This document shows positions 6,200 to 12,438 of a stretch of 12,438 nt of DNA, one piece after another. Origin of the DNA: Actinomycetota bacterium (GTDB lineage Bacteria > Actinomycetota > Actinomycetes > S36-B12); contig WLLZ01000046.1 in assembly GCA_009700485.1 (NCBI GenBank), positions 1 to 12,438 on the forward strand. The letters run 5' to 3'. A model generated the notes under the pieces. It made no database searches. It worked only from the letters and a program-made list of their open reading frames with translations, and was not told the DNA's origin. The first letter of the stretch is position 1. The number at the start of each line of letters is the position of its first letter. The translations under genes and the position numbers were made by a program.

Positions 6200-7527
6200 T
6201 CTTGCAAACCAGGCTCATTGACCTGCGCGTGGTCTTCTGACAGGTGCGATGGTGCTATCGGAGTCACTCGAACCCGCGCCACACGGCGACCATCCAGTTC
6301 GGTAACTTCAAATTCATGATTCTCGCATTCGATGGTAGCGCCAACTTCAGGTAATGCCCCTAAACGTGCAATCAGAAACCCCGCAACCGTTTCATACGGC
6401 CCGTCCGGCAGCTGCAGACCGGTTTCGTCAGCAAAATCCTCAAGATTGAGCAGGCCGTCAACCGTGATAACACCCACGGTCTTCACTTCGTCATGACGGG
6501 TTATTACGTCGTACTCATCCTTGATATCACCGATTAATTCTTCGACTAAATCCTCAAGGGAAACGATGCCTGCGGTACCGCCATACTCGTCGACCACAAT
6601 AGCCAAGTGCTGTCGCAGCCTGCGCATTTCTGTCAGAGTACTAAGGACCGCATTCGTACCGGGGAAGGCAGTTATGTCACGTACCAGTGAACCAACGCGG
6701 ATTGGACTATCTGCCAAATCTGGATCGAGAATATCGCGAACATGCACGAATCCGATGACGTCATCTGCGCTATCGCGAGAAACCGGGTAGCGTGAATGAG
6801 GCTGATCGCGGATCATCTTTACCGCCTGCTGCACTGGCATATTCGCGTCCATGAAATCAACTTCGGTGCGCGGAACCATCACCTCACGAAGTTCACGATC
6901 GCCCGCCGCGAAAACGTCGTCTATGAGCTCGCGTTCTTCGACAGTTAGATCCTCATGCGCGGCAACTAGATCACGTAATTCGGCGCCGCTGATCTGCTCC
7001 TTAGCGCCATGAGGGTCAATTCCGAAGAGGCGAACTACGAAATTCGTAGAAACTGACAGCGCCCAGATGAAAGGCCGAAACACCAGGGCCACAAAATCAA
7101 CCGGCGCCGCCACAAACAACGCTACTTTCTCAACTCGTTGTAAAGCGATTCGCTTTGGCACCAGCTCACCCAAGACCAGTGAGATATACGCGATGACTAC
7201 CGTGACGAAGATAAATGCAATCGGGCCGGCCCAAGTGGGTGAAATACCCCACCCGATCAACACAGTTTCCAAGGAAGGTGCAATTTGGGAAGCACCGAAA
7301 CCGGCCGAGATAAAACCCGCCAGGGTAACGGCTACCTGGCCGGCCGCAAGATAACGATTGGGCTCACCGGCGAGTGCGAGGAGTCGGCGACCACGCCTGC
7401 CCTCACCACCTAAGCGCTGAACCTGGCTTTCACGCAAAGACACCAAGGCGAGTTCGGCCGCCGCAAAAAATCCGCCCAACAGGACGAAGAAGAGCACCAC
7501 CAAGCAATTGACCAGCAGGTCACTCAT
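6196..7527 (-). CDS. CNNM/CorC-family membrane protein with paired CBS domains (hemolysin-like)
   Basis: The 443-residue protein has the three-part layout of the TlyC/CorC/CNNM family. An N-terminal DUF21 (CNNM) membrane domain has hydrophobic segments near 5-29, 60-80, 100-122 and 136-165 and the signature LVLGELVPKR (117-126). Two CBS domains span about 215-335, with VMVPRTEV (216-223) and VVDEYGGTAGIVSLEDLVEE (311-330). A CorC_HlyC transporter-associated domain occupies about 345-425. Relatives are linked to magnesium or cobalt transport, with adenine nucleotides bound at the CBS pair; the old name hemolysin reflects annotation history. The substrate cannot be read from sequence. The gene starts 27 bases after the icd stop, has no clear ribosome-binding site, and ends in an ATGA overlap with trpS. 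It is therefore probably translated by coupling in an mdh-icd-corC-trpS string. Confidence 0.9.
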   Translation of the reverse strand: MSDLLVNCLVVLFFVLLGGFFAAAELALVSLRESQVQRLGGEGRRGRRLLALAGEPNRYLAAGQVAVTLAGFISAGFGASQIAPSLETVLIGWGISPTWAGPIAFIFVTVVIAYISLVLGELVPKRIALQRVEKVALFVAAPVDFVALVFRPFIWALSVSTNFVVRLFGIDPHGAKEQISGAELRDLVAAHEDLTVEERELIDDVFAAGDRELREVMVPRTEVDFMDANMPVQQAVKMIRDQPHSRYPVSRDSADDVIGFVHVRDILDPDLADSPIRVGSLVRDITAFPGTNAVLSTLTEMRRLRQHLAIVVDEYGGTAGIVSLEDLVEELIGDIKDEYDVITRHDEVKTVGVITVDGLLNLEDFADETGLQLPDGPYETVAGFLIARLGALPEVGATIECENHEFEVTELDGRRVARVRVTPIAPSHLSEDHAQVNEPGLQE

Positions 7528-7554
7528 GGCATGAGACTACGCAATAAACCTTGG

Positions 7555-8772
7555 TCAGGCACGAACCGCCCGCTGCAAGTTCTCGTCAATCGAAACTAGG
7601 AACTCCTGGGTGGTCTGCCACGGCTGATCTGCGCCCACCAACATAGCCAAGTCTTTTGTCATCTTTCCCTCTTCTACCGTTTCAACGCATACCCGCTCGA
7701 GGGTCTGGGCGAAAGCCGTGACCTCGGGGGTCGCATCCAACTTGCCACGGTGCGCCAGGCCCTGAGTCCAGGCGAAGATAGAGGCGATTGGGTTGGTAGA
7801 GGTTGGATTGCCTTTTTGATGCTCGCGGAAGTGGCGAGTAACGGTGCCATGTGCAGCTTCGGCTTCAACCGTCTTGCCATCTGGAGTCATTAGCACCGAG
7901 GTCATCAAGCCAAGTGAGCCATAACCTTGGGCGAGAGTGTCGGATTGGACATCTCCGTCGTAGTTCTTGCAGGCCCAAACGTAGCCGCCTTCCCACTTCA
8001 TGGCGGCGGCAACCATGTCATCGATTAGTCGGTGCTCATAAGTGATACCAGCAGCATCGAACTCAGATTTGAACTCGGACTCAAACACTTCGGCGAAGAT
8101 GTCTTTGAATTGGCCGTCATATGCCTTAAGGATGGTGTTCTTTGTTGATAGATAAACCGGGTACTTACGATTAAGCCCATACCGCAGTGATGCTCGCGCG
8201 AAATCACGAATACTCTCATCCAAGTTGTACATCCCCATTGCAACACCCGCACCGGGGAAATCAAAGACATTGAATTCCATCGGGGCTGATCCATCAGCCG
8301 GGGTGAAAGTCATAGTCAGAGAACCAGCGGCTGGCACCTTGAAGTCGGTTGCTTTGTACTGATCTCCGAATGCATGCCGCCCAATGATTACCGGTTTTGT
8401 CCAGCCCGGTACCAAACGTGGAATGTTCGAGATGATTATTGGCTCGCGGAATATAACGCCTCCGAGAATATTGCGAATCGTGCCGTTTGGGGATTTCCAC
8501 ATCTTCTTGAGGCCGAATTCTTCAACTCTGTCCTCGTCAGGTGTAATCGTCGCGCACTTAACACCAACACCGTACTTTTGGATTGCATGGGCTGAGTCGA
8601 TGGTGACTTGATCATCAGTGGCATCGCGGTACTCCATGCCGAGGTCGTAGTACTTAAGGTCAACATCTAGATACTTCAAGATCAATTCATCTTTGATGAA
8701 CTGCCAAATGATGCGAGTCATTTCATCGCCATCGAGCTCGACGACCGGATTAATGACCTTGATCTTGCTCAT
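7555..8772 (-). CDS. icd: NADP-dependent isocitrate dehydrogenase, homodimeric eukaryote-like type
   Basis: The 405-residue enzyme oxidatively decarboxylates isocitrate to 2-oxoglutarate, making NADPH for the cytoplasm. It aligns almost residue for residue with human IDH1. Isocitrate is bound by Thr77, Ser94 and Arg100 (SPNGTIRNILGG), Arg109 and Arg132 (GRHAFGDQY, with catalytic Tyr139). The metal ligands are Asp251, Asp274 and Asp278 (YDGDVQSD). Arg313-His314 in HGTVTRHF is the NADP-selecting pair (human Arg314-His315), so NADP is preferred over NAD. This is the mycobacterial Icd1-like class, unlike the large monomeric enzyme of Corynebacterium and Streptomyces. The ATG has a good ribosome-binding site, AGGAG (8780-8784), with a seven-base spacer. 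The gene lies 55 bases after the mdh stop and 27 bases before the CorC-type gene, so TCA enzymes sit side by side. Confidence 0.97.
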   Translation of the reverse strand: MSKIKVINPVVELDGDEMTRIIWQFIKDELILKYLDVDLKYYDLGMEYRDATDDQVTIDSAHAIQKYGVGVKCATITPDEDRVEEFGLKKMWKSPNGTIRNILGGVIFREPIIISNIPRLVPGWTKPVIIGRHAFGDQYKATDFKVPAAGSLTMTFTPADGSAPMEFNVFDFPGAGVAMGMYNLDESIRDFARASLRYGLNRKYPVYLSTKNTILKAYDGQFKDIFAEVFESEFKSEFDAAGITYEHRLIDDMVAAAMKWEGGYVWACKNYDGDVQSDTLAQGYGSLGLMTSVLMTPDGKTVEAEAAHGTVTRHFREHQKGNPTSTNPIASIFAWTQGLAHRGKLDATPEVTAFAQTLERVCVETVEEGKMTKDLAMLVGADQPWQTTQEFLVSIDENLQRAVRA

Positions 8773-8783
8773 CTAGAAACTCC

Positions 8784-8812
8784 TATATATTGCGATAATT
8801 TGATGGGTGCAA
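8784..8812 (-). promoter_or_regulatory. Possible internal promoter before icd
   Basis: On the minus strand TTGCAC (8807-8812) and TATATA (8784-8789) are separated by exactly 17 bases, a good sigma-70-like arrangement in the 55-base mdh-icd gap. Against it, the -10 element abuts the AGGAG ribosome-binding site. Transcription would then start only a few bases before the ATG and exclude that site. Either icd has a near-leaderless second transcript or the match is chance. Confidence 0.25.
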
Positions 8813-8827
8813 TGACTTGGGTAGTTA

Positions 8828-9784
8828 CTAAAAATCCTTGACATCGGCTTGCTTGGCCTTGACTGCCTCATAGGCCTCAACCAAGAGCGCTTTCTCTGCT
8901 GCCGTCAGAGGGGTTTCAACTATTCGCCGAATGCCCTCGCGACCAAGTTCAGCCTCGACCCCAAGATAGGCACCGGATAACCCATACTCGCCGTCAACCC
9001 ATGCACAGACCGGCATCACGACGCCTGAGTCTTCGTGCACCGCTTTGGCCATGCGCGCCGCTGCAGCCGAAGGTGCGTAATAAGCCGAGCCGGTCTTAAG
9101 TAGTGCGACGATTTCAGCGCCACCATTGCGGGTGCGCGTAACCAACTCGTCGATCCCGTCAGCGGATAACAATTCGGTTAGCGGCTTGCCGTCAACCGAA
9201 CATGCCGACGCCACCGGCACCATGGTGTCGCCGTGTGAGCCCAGGGTCAAAGTTTTCACTGAAGCTACTGGCACACCAAGTTTTTCAGCGACAAAGTTAG
9301 TGAAGCGGGCGGTATCGAGCATGCCAGCCTGGCCTATAACCCGCTGGTATGGGAAGCACGTAACGAGCTGCGCGAGAGCTGTCATCTCATCAAGGGGATT
9401 TGCCACATTGATTACGACGGCGCCCGGGGCATGCTTGGCGATATTCTCGGCGACACTGCGCATGATCTTCGCGTTAGTCTCGATGAGATCCATGCGGCTC
9501 ATGCCGGGCTTGCGGGGCAGGCCAGCGGTCATGATGACGATCTCCGAACCCGCGATTGCCTCATAGCCTTCGCCATTTGGCCCGGTGGATTGGCCGACTA
9601 ACTTTGTCTCGAAACCTTCAATCCAGCGAGATTGGTTTATATCGATGGCGAGGCCCTCGGGCTTGCCCTCAATGACGTCGGTCAACACGACCGTTTCGAA
9701 GATGTCATATTCAGCCAACCGAAGTGCGGTGGTTGACCCGTAGAAACCTGCACCGATAACTGAAACTTTTCCGCTGCGAGACAT
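8828..9784 (-). CDS. mdh: Malate dehydrogenase (LDH-like type)
   Basis: This cytoplasmic TCA enzyme interconverts malate and oxaloacetate with NAD(H). From the chosen start it has 318 residues. The Rossmann motif GAGFYGS is at 11-17. Asp36 after the second strand favours NAD over NADP. The mobile loop AGLPRKPGMSR carries substrate-binding Arg91 and Arg97, with the Arg of the PRKPG motif selecting malate over lactate. Asn129, Asp157, Arg160 (GMLDTARF) and catalytic His184 (GSHGDTMVP) complete the site. A longer frame opens at a GTG at 9817. I prefer the ATG at 9784 because GAAGGAG lies ten bases before it and because family members begin just ahead of the Gly motif. The gene is preceded by a 127-base gap with an 18-base palindrome and followed by icd after 55 bases, so it probably heads the mdh-icd string. 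Confidence 0.96.
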   Translation of the reverse strand: MSRSGKVSVIGAGFYGSTTALRLAEYDIFETVVLTDVIEGKPEGLAIDINQSRWIEGFETKLVGQSTGPNGEGYEAIAGSEIVIMTAGLPRKPGMSRMDLIETNAKIMRSVAENIAKHAPGAVVINVANPLDEMTALAQLVTCFPYQRVIGQAGMLDTARFTNFVAEKLGVPVASVKTLTLGSHGDTMVPVASACSVDGKPLTELLSADGIDELVTRTRNGGAEIVALLKTGSAYYAPSAAAARMAKAVHEDSGVVMPVCAWVDGEYGLSGAYLGVEAELGREGIRRIVETPLTAAEKALLVEAYEAVKAKQADVKDF

Positions 9785-9794
9785 AGTCGCCCTG

Positions 9795-9801
9795 CTCCTT
9801 C
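9795..9801 (-). promoter_or_regulatory. Ribosome-binding site that sets the mdh start
   Basis: GAAGGAG on the minus strand lies ten bases before the ATG at 9784. It falls inside the extra N-terminal codons of the alternative GTG start at 9817, so it supports the shorter protein. Confidence 0.7.
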
Positions 9802-9817
9802 GAAGAAAGTGGCCCAC

Positions 9818-9839
9818 ATCGCCTTGGGGTATAGGCGAT
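9818..9839. repeat. Inverted repeat in the mdh leader
   Basis: ATCGCC (9818-9823) and GGCGAT (9834-9839) are exact reverse complements around a ten-base loop. The loop reads TATACCCCAA on the mdh strand and includes a -10-like TATACC. The repeat directly abuts the 18-base palindrome. It may be a second operator, or simply a weak hairpin near the 5' end of the transcript. Confidence 0.4.
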
Positions 9840-9857
9840 TATCTTGACGTCAAGATA
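9840..9857. promoter_or_regulatory. 18-base perfect palindrome upstream of mdh, probable operator
   Basis: TATCTTGACGTCAAGATA is an exact palindrome whose near edge is 55 bases upstream of the mdh start codon. It contains TTGACG, a good -35 hexamer. The candidate -10 sequences nearby are imperfect: TATACC lies at a short 14-base spacing, and GATAAT overlaps the palindrome itself. A perfect dyad of this size in a promoter region usually marks the site of a dimeric repressor. I cannot name the regulator. Two more CTTGAC half-sites lie on the plus strand at 9882-9887 and 9895-9900. The rest of the 127-base gap (9785-9911) shows no terminator and no gene. Confidence 0.7.
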
Positions 9858-9911
9858 CCTCACCGCCGGCCGTGATGACTCCTTGACCTCCGCCCTTGAC
9901 CATGGGACAGA

Positions 9912-10232
9912 TCAGTTAGGAGCCGGAACCCAAAAACAGAAGATCGCAAGCCCGATACCTAAAGCCCCCAAGACCAAGACATCGGTCTTTTTGGACCGAA
10001 CAACAAGCCATCCGGCCTCATCATTGGTTAGCAATAAACGCAGGAAAGTGGCGAGGACCACGCTGGCGGCTAGCACCACTGAACCGCGACGAAAGTGGTC
10101 GGTCGCAACCAAAATCAGCGCTAATCCGACTCCGAGAAGCACCACCGATATCGGCCATTGCCGAAAACTAAGCCGTTTACGCCGCTTCGGTAGTTGCCGC
10201 ACCACCCCTGAACCATCGTTGCCCGCGGTCAT
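9912..10232 (-). CDS. DUF3017 small membrane protein
   Basis: A 106-residue protein with a basic N-terminal stretch (about residues 12-24, PKRRKR) and three hydrophobic segments at roughly 26-45, 51-69 and 84-103. Size, topology and position between folD and mdh match the actinobacterial DUF3017 family, which occurs next to folD in Streptomyces and relatives. No enzyme motif, metal site or known domain is visible. The positive-inside rule puts the N-terminus in the cytoplasm. Its ATG overlaps the folD stop as ATGA, so it is translated from the folD message. A role tied to folate metabolism would be a guess from position alone. The family call rests on remembered context, not on a search. Confidence 0.75.
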   Translation of the reverse strand: MTAGNDGSGVVRQLPKRRKRLSFRQWPISVVLLGVGLALILVATDHFRRGSVVLAASVVLATFLRLLLTNDEAGWLVVRSKKTDVLVLGALGIGLAIFCFWVPAPN

Positions 10233-11080
10233 CTCGGCGCCGCTTCTGCTGCCTCAACTACATTTTGTAAGAGCATCGCTCTAGTCATCGGCCCCACCCC
10301 ACCCGGCATTGGCGCCACGAACCCGGCTACTTCGGCGACGTCCGGTGCGACATCGCCGACCAACCCGCCCTCAGTGCGCGTTATCCCAACGTCAAGTACG
10401 GCAGCACCGGGCTTAATGGCATCTGCCGTGATCAAATGTGGCACTCCAGCCGCAGCAACAATGATGTCGGCTGAGCGCAGATAAGTTGCGAGATCTTTGG
10501 TACCGGTATGGCACAAGGTGACGGTTGCATTCTCGCTGCGACGGGTTAGCAGTAAGCCAAGGGGGCGGCCTACCGTAATTCCGCGCCCAACCACTACTAC
10601 GTGTGCCCCGTTGATAGGCACGTCATAAGCGCGAAGCAATGCAACGATGCCACGAGGAGTGCACGGCAGCGGCGCCGAGATCCCAAGCACCAATCGGCCC
10701 AAACTCACCGGGTGTAAACCATCGGCGTCTTTTGCTGGATCCATAAGTTCGAGTACCCGATATTCATCAAGGTGCTTTGGCAGCGGCAGTTGAATGATGT
10801 AGCCGGTCACCGCTGGATCACCATTTAATCTGGCGACTTCTGCTTCTACTTCAAGTTGGCTCGCATCAGCCGGTAGATCCACTCGGATGGATGCGATGCC
10901 AACTTCGGCGCAGTCGCGGTGCTTGCCGCCAACATAAGCTTGGCTTCCGGGATCAGAACCAACCAGCACCGTGCCTAGACCAGGGAAAATTCCTTTAATC
11001 TTTAGTGCATCAACGCGAACCTTGAGATCAGCCTTGACTTGTGCAGCAGTGGCTTTGCCATCGAGCACGATTGCGGTCAT
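10229..11080 (-). CDS. folD: Bifunctional methylenetetrahydrofolate dehydrogenase / methenyltetrahydrofolate cyclohydrolase
   Basis: The 283-residue cytoplasmic enzyme converts 5,10-methylene-THF through methenyl-THF to 10-formyl-THF, producing NADPH. Active-site residues are Tyr49 and the catalytic Lys53 (YVGGKHRDC), Gln97 (IIQLPLPKH) and Asp120 (KDADGLHP). The signatures PCTPRGIVALL (139-149), GRGITVGRP (165-173) and PMPGGVGPMTRAMLLQN (257-273) are all intact. The 10-formyl-THF made here is the substrate of PurH, encoded two genes upstream. The ATG lies 15 bases after the transporter stop and has only a weak TGAGG as ribosome-binding site. The stop overlaps the DUF3017 start. Confidence 0.97.
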   Translation of the reverse strand: MTAIVLDGKATAAQVKADLKVRVDALKIKGIFPGLGTVLVGSDPGSQAYVGGKHRDCAEVGIASIRVDLPADASQLEVEAEVARLNGDPAVTGYIIQLPLPKHLDEYRVLELMDPAKDADGLHPVSLGRLVLGISAPLPCTPRGIVALLRAYDVPINGAHVVVVGRGITVGRPLGLLLTRRSENATVTLCHTGTKDLATYLRSADIIVAAAGVPHLITADAIKPGAAVLDVGITRTEGGLVGDVAPDVAEVAGFVAPMPGGVGPMTRAMLLQNVVEAAEAAPR

Positions 11081-11095
11081 GGCCTCAGTCTTTCA

Positions 11096-12046
11096 TCATG
11101 GGCCGACGCGCGGACGCAGCCGCCCTAATGAGCTGGCCGCTACCGCAACAAACGCCAGCAGCACGCCCGCCGCCAAGTTCCAGCCAATGGTGGTAGTTGC
11201 AGTGGGCGCCACCACATCCAGCAGGAGGGCACCGGATAACTGACCGGCAATGGATACGAGGGCAAAGGCAAGTACGCCGATGATGGGGACGGACCAGGCC
11301 GCCACCCCTATCAAAAACACGCCGACTAAACCGCCGGTGTACGCCCACCACGGACCGCCCAAGATGGTTCCCGGATCAGTGTCGGTAAGGGCCCAGGCTA
11401 GGCCGAATGCCGACGCCAGCAATGCCGTCCCGAAAACGAAGTTATAGAAAGTAGCCGCTAGCGGACTACCCGCTGCAATGCTGATGCGGCCATTCAATGC
11501 CTGCTGGACCGCTAGACCGAGTCCGGCGATCACCGCCATTGCCACCGCGGCAATCGCCACGCTACCTGAGATGAATCGATCAGCGGCCGCAAGAGTGACG
11601 GCAAGCACCGCGAGCACCGCCGAAACTACCCGACCGATGGTGATGGGTTTCCGACCGGCCGGTCCAAGGCCAATGCGGTCGACCACCAAAGAGTTAGCAC
11701 TTTGCCCTGCCACCACGGCAACCGTGAAGATGGCCACCCCGATCATCGGCACCACAGTGCTCTGCACCGCCACAAATAGCCCACCAACTACACCACCCAA
11801 GAGGTGCCACCATTTCAATTTCCCCGCCTCGATGGCTCGTATCGTGCTCCACAGCCCGAGTCGAACAGAAGGCAAGAAAATCACCAGTGCCGAGACGATG
11901 ACGAGTCCAGACCCGAAATTCATCAAGGCGGCTTCTATACCGTTGCCGGCATAATTAGACAATTCACCATTCGCGCGCGCTTGCATGGCCGTCAATGATC
12001 CGACAACGAACCCCCCGAAGAGAGGAAGTAAACGTCTGCCAACCAT
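11096..12046 (-). CDS. YdcZ/DUF606-type DMT-superfamily transporter
   Basis: A very hydrophobic 316-residue protein of about ten membrane segments built from two homologous halves. LTAMQARANGELSNYAG (18-34) recurs as LGLAVQQALNGRISIAAG (176-193). GGVVGGLFVAVQSTVVPMIG (84-103) recurs as GGLVGVFLIGVAAWSVPIIG (238-257), followed in both by an AGQ segment (113-115 and 267-269). Two-half architecture with the A-x-Q-x-x-x-N motif is that of the DMT_YdcZ family within the drug/metabolite transporter superfamily. The transported compound is unknown. The start codon shares one base with the purH stop (TGATG), and there is no ribosome-binding site, so translation probably depends on purH. Its place between purH and folD hints at a purine- or folate-related substrate, but that is weak inference. 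Confidence 0.85.
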   Translation of the reverse strand: MVGRRLLPLFGGFVVGSLTAMQARANGELSNYAGNGIEAALMNFGSGLVIVSALVIFLPSVRLGLWSTIRAIEAGKLKWWHLLGGVVGGLFVAVQSTVVPMIGVAIFTVAVVAGQSANSLVVDRIGLGPAGRKPITIGRVVSAVLAVLAVTLAAADRFISGSVAIAAVAMAVIAGLGLAVQQALNGRISIAAGSPLAATFYNFVFGTALLASAFGLAWALTDTDPGTILGGPWWAYTGGLVGVFLIGVAAWSVPIIGVLAFALVSIAGQLSGALLLDVVAPTATTTIGWNLAAGVLLAFVAVAASSLGRLRPRVGP

Positions 12047-12438
12047 CAGTGAAAGAAGTGACGAGTGTTGGTGAAGTACATCGTGATGCCCCCTGCATGC
12101 GCAGCAGCAATCACTTCGTCATCTCGCACCGACCCTCCCGGTTGCACAACCGCGCTGATACCGGCATCTATTAACACCTGCAGCCCGTCAGCGAATGGGA
12201 AGAAGGCATCTGAAGCAGCAACCGAGCCCTTGACTCGGTCACCGGCGCGGTCAACCGCAAGACGGGCGGAGTCAACCCGATTAACCTGGCCCATTCCGAT
12301 CCCGACAGCCGCACCTCCGGCCGCCAGCAGGATGGCATTGGACTTAACCGATCTCACGGAGCGCCAGGCGAATTCGAGATCCCGAAGTGTCTCCTTGGCT
12401 GCAGGTGACCCACAAGCAAGTCGCCAATTATTAGGGTC
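12046..12438 (-). CDS. purH: Bifunctional AICAR formyltransferase / IMP cyclohydrolase, C-terminal part (start lies beyond the right edge)
   Basis: The last 130 codons of purH are present, and the frame is open to the window edge. The segment belongs to the AICAR formyltransferase domain, which transfers a formyl group from 10-formyl-THF to AICAR in the final stages of IMP synthesis. Recognisable signatures are the FAWRSVRSVKSNA segment, VGIGMGQVNRVDSARLA, GSVAASDAFFPFADG, VVQPGGSVRDDEV, and the terminal TRHFFH. The GTG at 12355-12357 is an internal valine codon, not a start. The stop overlaps the next start by one base. Linkage with folD two genes on places the maker and the user of 10-formyl-THF together. 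Confidence 0.96.
   Translation of the reverse strand, partial: DPNNWRLACGSPAAKETLRDLEFAWRSVRSVKSNAILLAAGGAAVGIGMGQVNRVDSARLAVDRAGDRVKGSVAASDAFFPFADGLQVLIDAGISAVVQPGGSVRDDEVIAAAHAGGITMYFTNTRHFFH

Noticed and set aside
7523..7535. Dyad CTCATG-G-CATGAG spanning the start codon of the CorC-type gene.
   Set aside because: A one-base centre cannot form a hairpin loop, and the match is short. Part of it is just the start codon and its mirror image.
9126..9566. A 146-codon plus-strand open frame inside mdh.
   Set aside because: It lies antisense to a gene with complete malate dehydrogenase active-site motifs. The translation has no recognisable domain, and such frames are common opposite GC-biased genes.
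9785..9817. Extended mdh N-terminus from a GTG at 9817.
   Set aside because: The extra eleven residues do not resemble family members, and the ribosome-binding site at 9795-9801 points to the ATG at 9784.
11478..11954. A 158-codon plus-strand open frame inside the YdcZ-type gene.
   Set aside because: The Ala/Thr/Pro-rich translation is the expected shadow of a hydrophobic membrane protein on the other strand, and the minus-strand protein has a clear two-half duplication.
12355..12357. GTG as the start of a 103-residue protein at the right edge.
   Set aside because: The frame continues upstream to the window edge with PurH-like residues (NWRLACG, FAWRS), so this is an internal valine codon.

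Overview
The window is a compact stretch of housekeeping genes from an actinobacterium (Actinomycetota). Several things point there: a cytochrome b-type membrane anchor of the mycobacterial Sdh1 kind, a DUF3017 protein between folD and mdh, the folD motif GRGITVGRP, and a dac gene with a C-terminal membrane anchor. Base composition looks moderate by eye (mid-50s % GC, not computed). That is lower than Streptomyces and would fit a small-genome or aquatic lineage, but genus cannot be decided here.

Region 1 (1-3912, minus strand) is an sdhC-sdhA-sdhB-mutA gene string with gaps of 18, 2 and 10 bases. It encodes a complete succinate dehydrogenase followed by the N-terminus of a methylmalonyl-CoA mutase large subunit that runs off the left edge. 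Region 2 (3913-4036) is a 124-base divergent control region with a CRP/GlxR-like dyad. Region 3 (4037-5284, plus strand) holds the only plus-strand gene, a D-alanyl-D-alanine carboxypeptidase. Its last 34 codons lie antisense to the end of trpS.

Region 4 (5180-9784, minus strand) reads, in transcription order, mdh, icd, a CNNM/CorC-type CBS-domain membrane protein, and trpS. An 18-base perfect palindrome precedes mdh. Region 5 (9912-12438, minus strand) reads purH (C-terminal part), a YdcZ-family transporter, folD and a DUF3017 membrane protein, joined by 1-4 base overlaps and one 15-base gap.

Functionally the window joins central carbon metabolism (malate dehydrogenase, isocitrate dehydrogenase, succinate dehydrogenase, and methylmalonyl-CoA entry at succinyl-CoA) to one-carbon and purine metabolism: FolD makes the 10-formyl-tetrahydrofolate that PurH consumes. 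No mobile element, CRISPR array, RNA gene or defence system was seen. I found no clearly new biological system. The best leads are the mdh palindrome, the double palindrome at the start of trpS, the coding-on-coding dac/trpS overlap, and the sdh-mutA linkage.
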